Source of the DNA: Hippopus hippopus
Taxonomy: Eukaryota; Mollusca; Bivalvia; Cardiida; Cardiidae
Direction of reading: 5' to 3'
Length of the DNA: 64,000 nt
Assembly: GCA_946811185.2 (NCBI GenBank)
Contig: OX328096.1
Span: forward strand, 22,075,881 to 22,139,880
Part shown: positions 1 to 10,716 of the stretch, one piece after another
Layout of the letters: the number at the start of each line of letters is the position of its first letter
How positions within the stretch are numbered: position 1 is the stretch's first letter
The notes under the pieces: model-generated
Database searches by the model: none
Told to the model about the DNA's origin: nothing
What the model saw: the letters and a program-made list of their open reading frames with translations, nothing else
Program-made: the position numbers and the translations under genes

Positions 1-151
1 AGCACTTGCAGACGACAAAATAAAAGTGATTGAAAATTTGAAATTTGTTTTGTGAACAGTAGAAAACATTGTAAGAAAAGGAGAAAATGCTTTTTTAAAG
101 CCTTCTTTCTCAGGGTCATCAAAAGTAGGGATTGTCTGGTAATAGGTTAAA
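1..151 (-). repeat. Family A MITE, cut by the window edge
   Basis: gcacttgcagacgacaaaat at the left edge, half of the central hairpin, then cttctttctcagggtca and ggtaataggttaa. The second hairpin arm is deleted. Confidence 0.8.
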
Positions 152-159
152 AAGATATA

Positions 160-1015
160 TTTCAAACTGAGATTGATGTATATACTTGTTTTTTACTGGC
201 ACTGAAGGTCCGTCCGTCCATCTGTCTGTGCGTGCATTAACTTTTATTTCAAACATCTCTGAAACTACTTATCCAATTTTGATGAAACTTCAAAGAAATG
301 ATCCTGCCATGGTCTTCTTCAGAATCCCATGACAGAATTTTATTCCTTCAAAAACTCTGGTTGCCATGGCAACAAAACTGAAAAATATAGAAAATTTTCA
401 AAAATCTTCTTCTCTGAAACTGTAAGGCCTAGGGCTACCAAATTTGGCATGTAGCTGTATCTAGTGGGCCTCTACCAAGTTCCTTCAAATAATAGCCATG
501 GGGTCTACCAAATTTTGCATGTAGCTTTATCTAGTTGGCCTCTACAAGGAGGGCCCAAATTATAGTCCTTGACCCAAGTTTGTCCCCACACCACGGAACA
601 CAAGGTCACCAGTTTTACATGGGCTTTTGTAATGAAAACTATCTTAAGTCATCATGTTACTAACCATTATAAAGACTAAGGCTATTAGATTTAGCCCTGT
701 CTCATGGGTTTCATGTTTTACAGGGCTTTTCATTGAGAAAAATTTGAAAATCTTCTTGTTTATAACATTCAAGAACTGAATTATTTGGTATGGAGCTTTA
801 TATTGTGGACCTCCACCAGGATTCAAATAATTATAGCTTTGCGATCAAAATTGGCTTTGCCCATGGATCACAACTTTCTCGTAGGATAAGATAGAAAAAT
901 GTTTGCATGTCCTCGTGTTTGAAATCAATTTGCTGAATATTGTAATGTTTGGCTTGTAGTGTTTTTACTTAATAGCCAGTGGAGCGATACAGGGCCATCA
1001 TGGCCCTCTTGTTTT
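160..1015 (+). mobile_element. GTCC-type dispersed element, second copy
   Basis: Same family as 1861-3635: gtccgtccgtccatctg near the start, the gaaactt..gatcctgccatggtc block, two or three degenerate gggctaccaaatttggcat units, and the end ggccatcatggccctcttgtt. Its last 290 bases (about 720-1013) are nearly identical to 3340-3635. A further lone end (gccagtggagcgatttcagg) follows at 1068-1107. Confidence 0.7.
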
Positions 1016-1159
1016 CTTTTTGCATCATGAATTCATAATGTATGCTAGCATAAAATCAAAATCACTGCCAGTGGAGCGATTTCAGGCCCTCAAGGGCCTT
1101 TAGTTTTTATCTCCACTTGATGGGGATGGGGATAAGGATAGGGAATGCATGTATATAGG

Positions 1160-1500
1160 GGCGCGGGGGAATGTATTATAACACTCTTGGGAGAAAAGTT
1201 GTGGGGTTGGCAGTATCGAAAAAACAGCAGAACACACAGCTAAGTTTTTTATTTCTATGTAATGTCATTTTCACAAAGAAAGAGGCTGGATTTTTAATTC
1301 TACTTTAAAGTTGGAATGGTGGGATGTGGGGAAGACATTAAAACCATTTTAGGAGTAAAATCAGATCGTTAACAGTATGGAGAAGAAAGCCAAACACATA
1401 CAAAAACTAGAAATTTTATGTAATGTTATTAGGGGGAGGGGGGGCTATAAGACACTCTTGGGAATAAAAGTCAGAGGGTTTACAGTATGAAAAAAAATAT
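1160..1500 (+). repeat. Three degenerate tandem units, 110-160 bases
   Basis: Units starting near 1160, 1318 and 1432 each have a G-rich start, a block like acactcttggga-aaaagt and a block like cagtatg-a-aa. The first two also share tttatgtaatgt-att. No coding frame; the stretch 1110-1750 otherwise shows nothing. Confidence 0.45.
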
Positions 1501-1752
1501 GTTTAACTCTTTTCATTTTCTCTTTTTTCCTTTAGAAAGCTTTCAAGGGTTCTTAACACCCAGATTAATGCATTATACTAAACAATTCATTAGATGACAT
1601 GGATCTATATTGTCCAAAAATGGGATGAAAAATTTACTGTAACAAAAACTTTTGACCCAGGTCAGCCTGTATGGACTGCACAGGCTGACTTGAGTGGATA
1701 CTTTTTTCAGATGCATTAGACCACCTTTTCAATAAGCATCCCTCAGATACAT

Positions 1753-1860
1753 ATGGCCTGCAACATGTGAAAAGGGGCATTCCGACATTTGCATAAAGTG
1801 TCGTCTCGGATGAGCCTGCACAGTCAGCGCAGGCTAATCCAAAACAACACTTTCCGTTTT
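1753..1860 (+). repeat. Family B double-hairpin element, left half
   Basis: Begins tatggcctgcaacatg, then gaaaaggggcattc, a hairpin with aaagtgtcgtctcgg and its partner, and stops at cactttccgtttt. The rest of the same element continues at 3636, so this copy was split by the insertion of 1861-3635. Confidence 0.8.
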
Positions 1861-3635
1861 TTAGCTCCACTGGCCAAAGGCCAGCGGGCTTATGTCATGG
1901 CCTGTTGTCCGTCCGTCCGTCCGTCCGTCCGTCCGTTAACTTTTTTTTAAAACGTCTTCTTCTCTGAAACTACCCATCCAATTTTGATGAAACTTCACAG
2001 AAATGATCCTGCCATGGTCCTCTTCAGAATTTCTTGAAAGAATTTAATTCCTTCAAAAACTCTGGTTGCCATGGCAACAAAACTGAAAAATTTTGAAAAT
2101 CTTTGAAAATCTTCTTGTCTGAAACCGTAAGGCCAAGGGCTACCAAATTTGGCATGTAGCTTTATCTAGTGGACCTCTACCAAGTTTCTTCAATTTATAG
2201 CTCTGGGGTCAAAATTGGCCCCGCCCCGGGGGTTACAAGTTATACATGGGCTTATTTAGGGAGAACTTTAAAATTCCTCTTCTACCTAGCCATAGGGCCT
2301 AGAGCTACCAAATTTGGCATGTAGCTTTATCTAGTGGACCTCTGCCAAGATTGTTCAAATTATAGCCCTGGGGTCAAATTAGGCCCTGCCCGGGGGTAAC
2401 AAGTTTTACATGAGCTTATATAACAAGTTTTACATGGGCTTATATAGGGAGAACTTTAAAATTCTTCTTTGACCTAGCCATGGGGCCTAGGGCGACCAAA
2501 TTTGGCATGTAGCTTTATCTAGTGGACCTGTACCAAGGGTGTCCAAATTATAGCCGAGGGTCAAATTTGACTTCGCTCCGGGGGGTAACATGTTTTACAT
2601 GGGCGGGCTTATATAGGAAAATCTTTCACATCTAGCTATAAGGGCTAGGGCTATCAAATTTTGCATTTAGCTTTATCTAGGGGGTCTCTATCAAGGGTGC
2701 CCAAATTATAGCCCATGGGGTCAAATGTAGCCCCACCCCAGGGGGTCACAAGTTCTACATGGTCTTATATAAGGAAACTTTAATAATCTACTTGTACATA
2801 GCCATATTTAGGCCTAGGGCTACCAAATTTTGCATGTAACTTTATATAATGGGCCTCTACCAAGAGGGCCCAAATTTTAACTTTGGGGGTCAAGTTTGAC
2901 TCCACACCAGGGGTCACAAGTTTTACATTGGCTTTTATAGTGAAAACTTGATAAACATGGATCACATATTTTACAGGGCCTTTTATTCAGCAAACTTGTT
3001 TTACATGACTTTTTATTGGGCAAGATTAAAAAATCTTTTTGTTTATAACCACACATTCTAGTTTCATATTGTAGGTCTGGGGTCAAAATTGCCTTCATTC
3101 CAGGGATCGCAAGTTTAACATGGGCTTCAAAATATTGTCACTTCAATTTAAACATTAATCAAGGGAAATAACTCTTTTTATGAAAGATAAAGTTCGTTAC
3201 TATTTACCTCCCTTGATTATCAAGCTGCAGTGATACATGATTGGTGCTAGACAAGTTTTTTAGCTCCACTGGCCAAAGGCCAGCAGGCTTATGTTATGGC
3301 CCGTTGTCCGTTGTGCGTCCATCCGTATGTTAACTTTTTTAACAGGGCTTTTCATTGAGAAAAATTTGAAAATCTTCTTGTTTATAACATTCAAGAACTG
3401 AATTATTTGGTATGGAGCTTTATATTGTGGACCTCCACCAGGATTCAAATAATTATAGCTTTGCGATCAAAATTGGCTTTGCCCATGGATCACAACTTTC
3501 TCGTAGGATTAGATAGAAAAATGTTCGCATGTCCTCGTGTTTGAAATCAATTTGCTGAATATTGTAATGTTTGGCTTGTAGTGTTTTTACTTAATAGCCA
3601 GTGGAGCGATACAGGGCCATCATGGCCCTCTTGTT
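1861..3635 (+). mobile_element. Composite GTCC-type dispersed element inserted in family B
   Basis: Starts ttagctccactggccaaagg and ends gccatcatggccctcttgtt, both short hairpins (tggccaaaggcca, gggccatcatggccc). The terminal words GCTCCACTGGC and its complement GCCAGTGGAGC occur at opposite ends. After the start comes a GTCC microsatellite (about 1908-1936). Then follow about five degenerate 150-170-base units (gcctagggctaccaaattt..tagtggacctctaccaag..gggtcaca-agtttacatggg). At 3258 a second copy of the start occurs, so at least two elements are joined or nested. No transposase or polymerase frame was found. Confidence 0.7.
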
Positions 3636-3791
3636 ATGTAATTTTCTCTTTTGCGCAAGTCTACTGTAGCACAAAATCTTATGTAGCCATAAAGTGCCGT
3701 CTTGGATGAGCCTGCGCAGACTGCGCAGGCTCATCCGAAACGGCACTTTACGCAAATGTCCAAATGCCCCTTTTCGCGTGTTGCAAGCCAT
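3636..3791 (+). repeat. Family B element, right half
   Basis: Continues the copy begun at 1753: gcgcaagtctactgtagcac, the second hairpin, and the end aaatgccccttttcg...tgcaagccata. The join 1860/3636 reconstructs the middle seen in the complete copies at 24370 and 47139. Confidence 0.8.
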
Positions 3792-3851
3792 ACGTGAAAT
3801 TTAGTCTTTTCTGTACTAATTGTTATTTTTTATCACTACATTTTTTTTCAG

Positions 3852-3929
3852 GATGGGTTGGTTTCCTTTATCCTTTACACAGCCAGTAGCCATAAATCAG
3901 GGTAGAGAGAGTCCACAGTTCAGATTTAT
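3852..3929 (+). CDS. BAIAP2: BAIAP2-like exon: end of SH3 domain
   Basis: The exon follows a T-rich tract ending in cag and ends at a gtaagt donor. It carries one base of a split codon, 25 codons and two bases of the next. The peptide begins MGWFPLSFTQPV, which matches the closing strand of an SH3 domain (the GWFP-x-S-[YF]-T signature of IRSp53), then runs into a polar linker (AINQGRESPQFRF). The Trp, Pro and aromatic residues of the SH3 ligand groove that fall in this part are present. The preceding exon with the RT and n-Src loops is outside the window. The match to IRSp53 is recognised by eye. Confidence 0.87.
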
Positions 3930-3952
3930 GTAAGTATCATATTTTTCATTTA

Positions 3953-4162
3953 ACTCCTTACCAGACGGCAAAGTTCTAGACCAGCGCATATTCAAAGCAT
4001 TTGCAGACGACAAACTAAATGTGGCTCAAACAATGGATTCTGTCTCTGGAATGGTAGAAAACCTTGTTGGAAAAGCAGAAACTTTTTAATACTAGCATTT
4101 TCTCCTTTTCAAACATCATTTTCAAAAGCTTACTTCTGCAGGGTGGTTAACCCTGGGTTAAA
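3953..4162 (-). repeat. Family A MITE in intron after the SH3-end exon
   Basis: ttaactccttaccagacgg start, gcatttgcagacgacaaa, damaged hairpin, and tgggttaaa end. The intron rest (4163-4847) shows no feature. Confidence 0.8.
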
Positions 4163-4847
4163 CTCAATTTCATCTACATAACCATGATATAATACAGAGA
4201 CATTCGAAGCTGTAGATGCAAAAGCTAGGTATGATTCATATAATGAGGAAAAAGCACATTGTATAGATATACATTGATGTTCTTGTAATTTTTTTTTTTG
4301 CCTTTTTAGTTTCTAGTCTTTCTAAGGGACTAGTATTATTGCTTCAACTGCATATTGTGACAGAATGTTAGGGGAAGAGATAGGACAGCTCTACAACTGC
4401 CAAACAAATGTCAAGATAGCAAAGTCAAGTTGTTGGAGAACCCAAGGACTGTCAGAAATGTATCCAGAATTTCCCAAAGATTTCCTAGCCCAGGCATTTA
4501 TTTTTCAGAGAGATTTACTAGAAATCTTTCCTTTCTAAACCCACTCTAAAAGTGAACTGTGAAAAACCCAAAGATGGCCTTGCATGTATTGGTGCTCTAC
4601 TCTGGGCCTGTAGAAATATGAAAGGGTCTATTTTAAGAAAAGCAATGGTTTTGTACCCCTGTTTCCTTGTTTCTTGTTCCTTTTCACCGATTCTTTCTCT
4701 CTAATTATGATCCATACCAAATATTCCTCATGCACAGATGGACCTTAATCCTAAACCATCATTATCAACATCATCCAAAGTTTATTTTTTGTCATTTATG
4801 CATATATCTTTGATCTCTTAATTTTACTATATTAATCTACTCTACAG

Positions 4848-5010
4848 AGATCAGCAGCGAGTAAAGAGTGTCGGAGATTTGTTAGACAGTCGATCGTTAT
4901 CTGAACATCACCACTTTATGTATGAACACGACATTCCTGGTAACATTAGGCGACCTAAGTCTTTGTATGATGGACCGTCATCTTCGTCACCATATAACTA
5001 TTCAAACCAG
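4848..5010 (+). CDS. BAIAP2: BAIAP2-like exon: Ser/Tyr-rich linker
   Basis: The acceptor is ctacag and the donor is gtgagt. The first base completes the isoleucine codon split across the previous intron, and 54 codons follow, ending in phase 0. Visible motifs are KSVGDLLDSRSLS and RRPKSLYDGPSSSSPYNY. The GDLLD segment corresponds in place to the SSTGNLLD segment just after the SH3 domain in vertebrate BAIAP2. The two R/K-x-x-S sites (RVKS and RRPKS) look like basophilic kinase or 14-3-3 sites; vertebrate IRSp53 is controlled by 14-3-3 binding in this linker, so that role is an inference here. A competing AG two bases downstream would break the frame and was not chosen. Confidence 0.85.
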
Positions 5011-5032
5011 GTGAGTCTAGCAAAGTGATAAC

Positions 5033-5242
5033 CGTTCACCTTCACCAAACAGTCCTGAAGATGAAAGCTTTTGAAAACATGGTGGGAAAAGGAGAAAAGC
5101 TTGGTACCATGCATTTTCTCTGCTCCTAACAGTTTTTTCATTACAATCAAAGGACGATCCCTGGATTTGAGGTACATCTCATGGCATCTGCAAATGTTTT
5201 CAATTTGGACAAGGCAAATTATGTTGCCTGGTAAAAACTTAT
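5033..5242 (+). repeat. Family A MITE
   Basis: ttcaccaaacagtcctgaag start and gttgcctggtaaaaac end; the second hairpin arm is reduced. Confidence 0.7.
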
Positions 5243-5432
5243 CAATGACATGTTTCCACACAATCCTGAATTTTAATGACTCTGAAAAAAAAACTTTTGA
5301 AACAGTGTGGAGAATGCAGAGAATGCTGCTATTCCCACAATGTTTTCTATCATGCAGAAGACAAATTTCATTATTTGAGCTACTTTTGATTTGTCATCTG
5401 CAAAAGCTTCTAATTTTGAGAAGACTAAAATA

Positions 5433-6238
5433 CGAGGGTTGTCACAGAAGTAAAAGGACTATTGCTGTAACATGAACAATTATTGGCGTATAAGCAAGAA
5501 AACTAACGCGGATAAGTGCCATATCTCATGATTATTTCTCCCAAAAATCATCAAAATACATATAACAATAACGAAACTACAGTTAAAATACATACAACGC
5601 TAAACGCCACCCGGCGCACAGAATAATGTTAACTGACATCCAACATGACGTCGCTTATCATACTTTCTCCACATAGTCCCCACGAAACTCTTCACGAAAC
5701 TCTTTATGCCATCTGAACGCTAATGAACGGCAACATTTATACTCGCCCGCTTCCTGAACAAGTTGGTAGGTCTTTGCAGGTGTTTTACCGAGCGCTTGAC
5801 AAAACTGGATTACCGCCCGCAACTTGACATCTCCTGTTGACGACATGACGTTTTTTTCTCCGTAGACTCTGACGTGATGAAAAACGCTGAATCTCAGATA
5901 ACGGAAATGCTATGGCACTCAAATAAACAGGAAATGACGTCATAACGCCACATATTGTGCAGCCGAACTTTCGTGCGCAAAAACAAAACGTAAGGATAAT
6001 TATAGCGACATCTGAACAAGCAAATGTTATCTTTGCGTTATTGAAACTGGCGTGCGCCGCATACCTTTACCGTTACCTTGGAAACTCTGCATATTTCAAA
6101 GTACATCAGATAAAATTTCATTTGGAGTACACATTTCGGGAGCAGACATGCTGAACTGTATTCAAGCAAAAATATGTGTATGCGCCCGACAATAAAGCAG
6201 CTACAAGAAAAGTCCTTTTACTTCTGCAACAACCCTCG
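5433..6238 (-). mobile_element. Internally deleted mariner-like element
   Basis: An 806-bp element between TA dinucleotides (5431-5432 and 6239-6240). The ends are inverted: CGAGGGTTGT...CAGAAGTAAAAGGACT on the left and its complement on the right, with about two mismatches over 30 bases. Both the ends and the TA target site are typical of mariner/Tc1 elements. Transposase coding remains only for the N-terminal domain (5658-5846, minus strand), so the element would be mobile only in trans. It sits inside a family A MITE. Confidence 0.87.
5658..5846 (-). pseudogene. Mariner transposase N-terminal fragment (Mos1-type HTH)
   Basis: A 62-codon frame from an ATG, reading VKLRAVIQFCQALGKTPAKT and then YQLVQEAGEYKCCRSLAFRW and HKEF. 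This is the first helix-turn-helix (HTH_48/Mos1 type) of mariner transposases, which binds the terminal repeat: a RAVI-F-LGK-A/S-T-Y start and an S-x-x-[FA]-x-W-x-K/H-x-F end. The frame stops shortly after, and the linker, second HTH and DDD/E catalytic domain are gone. The fragment could be expressed only as a DNA-binding peptide, possibly a repressor; that is speculation. Confidence 0.8.
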
Positions 6239-6542
6239 TATGTTGTCTAGTGAAGTGTTAAAGTGCCTAGATCTTTACTTCCTACAAACATGCAGATCCT
6301 GCAATGCCTCATTGGCAAACGTGTATTGAAGCTTAGGTCCTATTTGATTACCTGTATTTTACAAGCTTGTTTTTAAACTTGTCTTATTCTAAGTTGTATC
6401 AGGAAGTAGGTAATATGAAAGAATGACCTTCCCTTTCAAGTTACACATTTTTGTTCATTATTCATGTAACATTTCAGCATCCTTTTTGTTTATCAAAGAA
6501 GTTTCAGGTAGTCCTAAGTTCTTCTTGTGCAGATATTTTCAA

Positions 6543-6712
6543 CTCTTTACCACACAATTTCAAGTGTTAACAAGCCTTAAGAAGAAGGCTTTTGAAAACA
6601 TTGTTTTCTACCCTATCAAAGACAGAAATCATCATTTGAACTGCATTTGTTTTGTCGTCTGGGAATGCTTTTAATTTGGTTGAGTCCACAATTTCGTCAT
6701 TTGATAGAGTTT
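6543..6712 (+). repeat. Family A MITE, hairpin arm deleted
   Basis: tctttaccacacaatttcaag start, aagaaggcttttgaaaacat joined directly to gttttctaccctatc, and cgtcatttgatagagttta end. The stretch 6713-7117 shows no further feature. Confidence 0.75.
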
Positions 6713-7117
6713 ACTATTGTGTCTGAATTTCAGCTTATTTGTTTTCAAAGAAATTGTCCAGGTATTCTCATAGACCAGTTGTCTGTGTTGCTTATGTGCA
6801 AAAAATTTGACATTTTCTGATGTCCCAATCATTATTGAAGATATTTTCTTTGAACTTGGGCTATTGTTGTTATCTGTCAAAAGGGGAATTTAAAGCAGAA
6901 TAGCAGCTATCCTCAAAATATTTTTGACACAGTTATGCCCCATTTTTGACTTAAATTTTTTACTGAAAATGGGACTGCAGCCAAGTTTTAGCACCTGCAT
7001 GCCATGCTTTTGTTGTATAATGTCATAAGTTACAAGGCATTTTTTTTTTTTCTTTTTGTAATTATATAGTTTATATTAGTTTATTTCTGAATGTAAATCA
7101 TGACTTTTATCTTTCAG

Positions 7118-7255
7118 GCAGTCAGACCCACATACCCTTCTACACCTCTTTATGACCCCATCCCCATCTACAATCATCAGCTCCCTATCTCAAAGCCCTT
7201 CTCAGACCCTGATCAGATCTACCAAACTGTTTCCCCACACTCAGACAACATACAG
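7118..7255 (+). CDS. BAIAP2: BAIAP2-like exon: proline/tyrosine linker
   Basis: The exon lies between ctttcag and gtacca. It is 138 bases, exactly 46 codons, phase 0 at both ends, so it could be skipped without breaking the frame. The peptide is rich in Pro and Tyr (RPTYPSTPLYDPIPIYNH), with several Y-x-x-[PTQ] sites that could be phosphorylated, and has no folded domain. It is probably a disordered spacer between the SH3 domain and the proline-rich exon. It is the least conserved-looking exon of the set and is assigned mainly by frame, splice sites and position. Confidence 0.8.
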
Positions 7256-7425
7256 GTACCAGTCAGCCATGTTGTGACCTTCCCATGATTCCCAGTGGTC
7301 CCCATTGTACTTTATGTAGCTTGAAAGCAGAATGATTACATATTTTGTCAGTACACATATTGTATAGATCTAGTAGCAGTTACATTTGATTGCATTTGTT
7401 ACTTTCAGGTATGTTATTGTCACAC

Positions 7426-7658
7426 CCCTTTAAACCTTTTACCAGACAACAAAATTTTAGCCTTGTCCAGATTGAAAGTATTTGCAGACAAAAAATTAAG
7501 ATGCTAGTTAAAACATGAAATATTTCATTAAAGAGTAGAAAATATTGTGGGAAAAGGAGAAAATGCTGGTTACCAGCATTTTCTCCATTCCCCCCAGTTT
7601 TTTCAAAAGCCTTCTTTCTCAGGGTCATTTAAAGTCGGTGTTGTGTGGTGACGGGTTA
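7426..7658 (-). repeat. Family A MITE
   Basis: taccagacaacaaaatttta start, hairpin with ggttaccagcattttctc, and gtgtggtgacgggttaa end. Confidence 0.85.
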
Positions 7659-7984
7659 ATTCCAAAACAGATACATGTACCTACTGTTATACCAGAGACA
7701 TACAATACACTCTAATCTACATGTATGTCTCTGGTTATACGTACATGCATGAAATTACTTTCAGTTGTGTCAAATCATCTAGATTTGTTTTTGAGAAATT
7801 ACAGTATAGTGAAACATCTGTTTTATTGTAAATACCCTTACATTGTGTTGTGCTGCTACTGTTTTTTAGGCTAGTTTAGCATTTTTCATCATGCTGTGGC
7901 TTTAAGTATGAACAATATAATTGTGTTAGAAAAATTGTTGTGACCTTTAAGTTTAGTTGTTGCATAAAATCAGTTTACTCTGAT

Positions 7985-8299
7985 TGATTGTTTTTCAGTT
8001 CATTTATCAACACCATCAGTTGCCCATGTGGGTGATGCCCCAAGAAGGCTGTTAGTTATGTCGGGGGGGGGAGGTGGGGGAGTGCAAGATACAGGACGAA
8101 ACCCATCCTAAGTAATGCCTGGTTCTTTAATGCGCTTGATGTATAGCACTGTCACACGGACCCTTGGTTTAATGTCTCATCTGAAAGAAAACTAGTAATT
8201 TTAGATTGCCAACTGTGGGGATCAAACCCACATCCTCAAGTGACCCAAGATTTACATTTACAAGTCCTTAGCTCTACCACTGAAACTATCTAGGCTGGT
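7985..8299 (-). repeat. SINE-2 (tRNA-derived), minus strand
   Basis: The right end, read on the minus strand, has an A-box-like TAGTTTCAGTGGTAGAGC and a B-box-like GGGTTTGATCCCC; the left end is gattgattg-like. Same family as 28463-28728 (shared ggcgacgcc, gtgcaagatacagg, gtcacacgg, aagtgacccaag). The middle has a G-run expansion near 8063. Confidence 0.75.
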
Positions 8300-8633
8300 C
8301 AGTTTACTCTAAATAGGCCATGTTTTTTATTAATTACATTATCAACATTTAATAGGACAAAACTGTCAGATGACTACTTCAAAGCACTGAAATAAAGAGA
8401 TTCCAGAAAGTAATCAGCATGCAACTTGCTTTTGTCAGTGGTGTACGTCATATACAAGTCTAAGTCAGTTCTTTTTTAATCTCACTGAAGAAATTTGCTG
8501 CCTATCACAATAGCTTCTATCATTGCTGTGAGCATAAAAGTCTTATCCTAAACAAGAAGTCCATTTTATTGTTTTAGCTCTCAAAGGGTCAAGACTGTGT
8601 ACTGTTATCATTGATTGTCTTATGTCGCCCCCT

Positions 8634-8735
8634 TTTCAGTCTTTACGGAGTGACAAAATTTCAGACTTGTCCAAGTCGAAAGTATTTGCAGATGACAAAT
8701 TTGATGAGGTTTAAATTTTGAAATGTGTCTATCAT
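8634..8735 (-). repeat. Family A MITE fragment
   Basis: agtctttacggagtgacaaa, then gcagatgacaaattt; the hairpin and the rest are lost. Confidence 0.65.
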
Positions 8736-8814
8736 TGGAGGTCGAATTACTTAGTTGTCTTCAAATTCTTTTAACATGGGCAGGTCTTAAATTTTGTCAT
8801 GTGGTAAGGACTTC

Positions 8815-9040
8815 TCCCTTTACCACACAATCCTAACTTTTAACAAGCCTGAAGAGGAAGGCTTTTAAAAACATGATGGGAAAAGGAGAAAATGCTGCTA
8901 ATCAGTACTTTCTCCTTTCCGGCAATGTTTTCTACCCCAACATAACAGAAAATATCATTTACAGTACATTTGTCGTCTGCAAATGCTTTTTTATTTGATT
9001 GAGTCCAAACTTTTATTGTTTGGTAAGGAGTAAAGGGTTA
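8815..9040 (+). repeat. Family A MITE
   Basis: cctttaccacacaatccta start and tttggtaaggagtaaaggg end, with a slightly imperfect hairpin. Confidence 0.85.
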
Positions 9041-9125
9041 AAATTGAAAAGATGGGACAGCAGTGGTTTAGGAGTTGAAATATGGATTTGATACCCAGTG
9101 GTGTTTCTAGTTATGTGGACTTGCC

Positions 9126-9353
9126 TTTAACTCTTTACCAGATGAGGTAATTTTGGTCTGCTGAAATTGAAAGAATTTGCAGACGACAAATTTAGAGTGG
9201 CCAAAAAGGTGGTATCTTTATCTGTTAGGGAAGAAAACACTGTGAAAAATGGAGAAAATGCTCATTATGAGCATTTTCTCCTTTTTCCACAGTGTTTTCA
9301 AATGCCTTCAACCTCAGAGCCGTAAAAACCAGGGCTTATCTGGGAAAGGGTTA
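9126..9353 (-). repeat. Family A MITE, complete
   Basis: ttaactctttaccagatgag start and ctgggaaagggttaa end. The hairpin loop is changed to gctcattatgagc but still palindromic. Confidence 0.87.
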
Positions 9354-10159
9354 AACAAGACACTGCAGAGGCATGACCTATACTGGCAAGACCCAGAAAA
9401 CACATGATTGATAAAAGCAGCATACAACACATTTGAAACAAATTCAGTATCTGGAATTAACCTTTTTGCTTGATATTTGTAGGAGCAAAACTTAATCTGC
9501 TGTGTCAAAATTGTTGTCGTGGTTCTTGTCCTTGTTATTTACATTGGTCAGTAGTTCAATATTGTGGCGAATGTTATGATGCTTTTCTTTATTAAATCCA
9601 AATTCAAACAAAAAAATTAGAGAAACTTCTTTTGAATACACCGATGTTAATTGAAATATTAGAGTAAAATGTCATACCTAGTATTTGACACTGTCTGTAG
9701 GCATTTTATTGAAGGTTTCTAATCACTTTTTTTTTTATTTTTTGATAAATCAAGGTTGGTCATACATTTTTATCTCACTTACATGTACATTATTATCTAA
9801 TTATTCTGTGGAAGATGATTACTGTTGGATGATATATTTGTATTGAATTGCGATGATCTGTCAGAGTATAACTTCATTCAGGGTCCGTAGTAGCTCAGTG
9901 GTTAAAGCATAGGATTTGTAATGAGATCATAAGATGATATAAATCATCAGTCAAGTAATTGTGATGGGGCCCAAAACTTCTATCATAAAATGTTTTTATA
10001 AAACTTCATGTAGTTTAACTCTTTTGTCCCTCTCTAAGGCTAATGTAGGAAAGATTAAAATAGATTCATAGACTTTTGTCTCAGTATTCTAGACTAAAAA
10101 TGACTGTTTATAAATAAATGAGCTAAAATGGAACTAAACTCCAACATTCTCTCTTGTAG
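9354..10159. other. Intron stretch without recognised gene
   Basis: AT-rich intron of the BAIAP2-like gene. The only recognisable item is a SINE head at about 9885-9935 (tagctcagtggttaaagcat, a tRNA A-box region) without its tail. Confidence 0.6.
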
Positions 10160-10716
10160 CAACAGACAGCTTACACAAGAAAGGAACAATCTTCGACAGC
10201 CACATCTGCAGTCTATTCCTCATATGGACAGCCACTCAAAACAACTGAGAAGGGTTTTACCCCCATTCATCTCTCCAGAAACTCGCCTCCACTCCCACCC
10301 CCACCACCCCCAGAATCGGGTCCACCACCCATTCCAACTGAGACCAACATTAGCAAATCCAACTCAGCGAGTGTACGAGGTCTGACCAAGGGGGCTGTGA
10401 CCCCATCAGCTCCCTCTTTCCCAGCCCCAGACCCTCCGTTTCCTCCTCCACCCTCATTCAGTCCACCTTTACCCCCCTCCACCTCCAAGCATGCTGTACA
10501 AAACCCAATTCTTTCTACCCTATCTAACTCCTCTGTAAGTACTGTTACATCTTTGTCACTTCTTTCCCAGCAGAACCCACATGTCACCTCTTCAAGTGGT
10601 ATAGGATATGGAAGCCCAGCAAGGCAACCCAGTAAACCACCACCCCCTCCCCCACCCCCTCCACAAGCACCATGGAATCAACCAGAAGAGGATTATGGGA
10701 CTGAAGATGATTCAAA
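10160..10716 (+). CDS. BAIAP2: BAIAP2-like exon: proline-rich region
   Basis: A 557-base exon between ctcttgtag and gtaagt: phase 0 in, 185 codons, two bases left over. It begins QQTAYTRKEQSSTATSAVYS and contains two poly-proline blocks (SPPLPPPPPPESGPPPIP and SKPPPPPPPPPQAPW) and a middle PAPDPPFPPPPSFSPPLPP stretch. These are typical ligands for SH3 domains, profilin and EVH1 domains. It ends with an acidic patch (EEDYGTEDDSK). The whole exon is open in frame with both neighbours; open reading in the opposite strand is a by-product of CCA/CCC-rich DNA. The region is longer and more proline-rich than in vertebrate BAIAP2, as far as I can recall. Confidence 0.85.

Larger units (their letters stand above)
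5250..6262 (+). repeat. Family A MITE split by a mariner element
   Basis: The MITE runs from about 5250 to 5430 and resumes at 6241 (tgttgtctagtgaagtgtta), which is the consensus end gttgtttggtaaagagtta interrupted at a TA. Confidence 0.8.

Noticed and set aside
4163..4847. Possible further exon in the first visible intron
   Set aside because: No acceptor/donor pair encloses a frame in phase with both neighbouring exons, which already join correctly to each other.
5071..5475. 134-codon open frame on the plus strand
   Set aside because: It runs through two family A MITEs and into the mariner terminal repeat; the frame simply reads transposon DNA.
9885..9935. Possible tRNA gene
   Set aside because: Only an A-box-like 5' half; no cloverleaf 3' half or B box in place. 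It is a SINE head.
10267..10587. Open glycine-rich frame on the minus strand
   Set aside because: It is the antisense of the proline-rich exon; CCN/GGN runs lack stops. The plus-strand frame is supported by splice phases.
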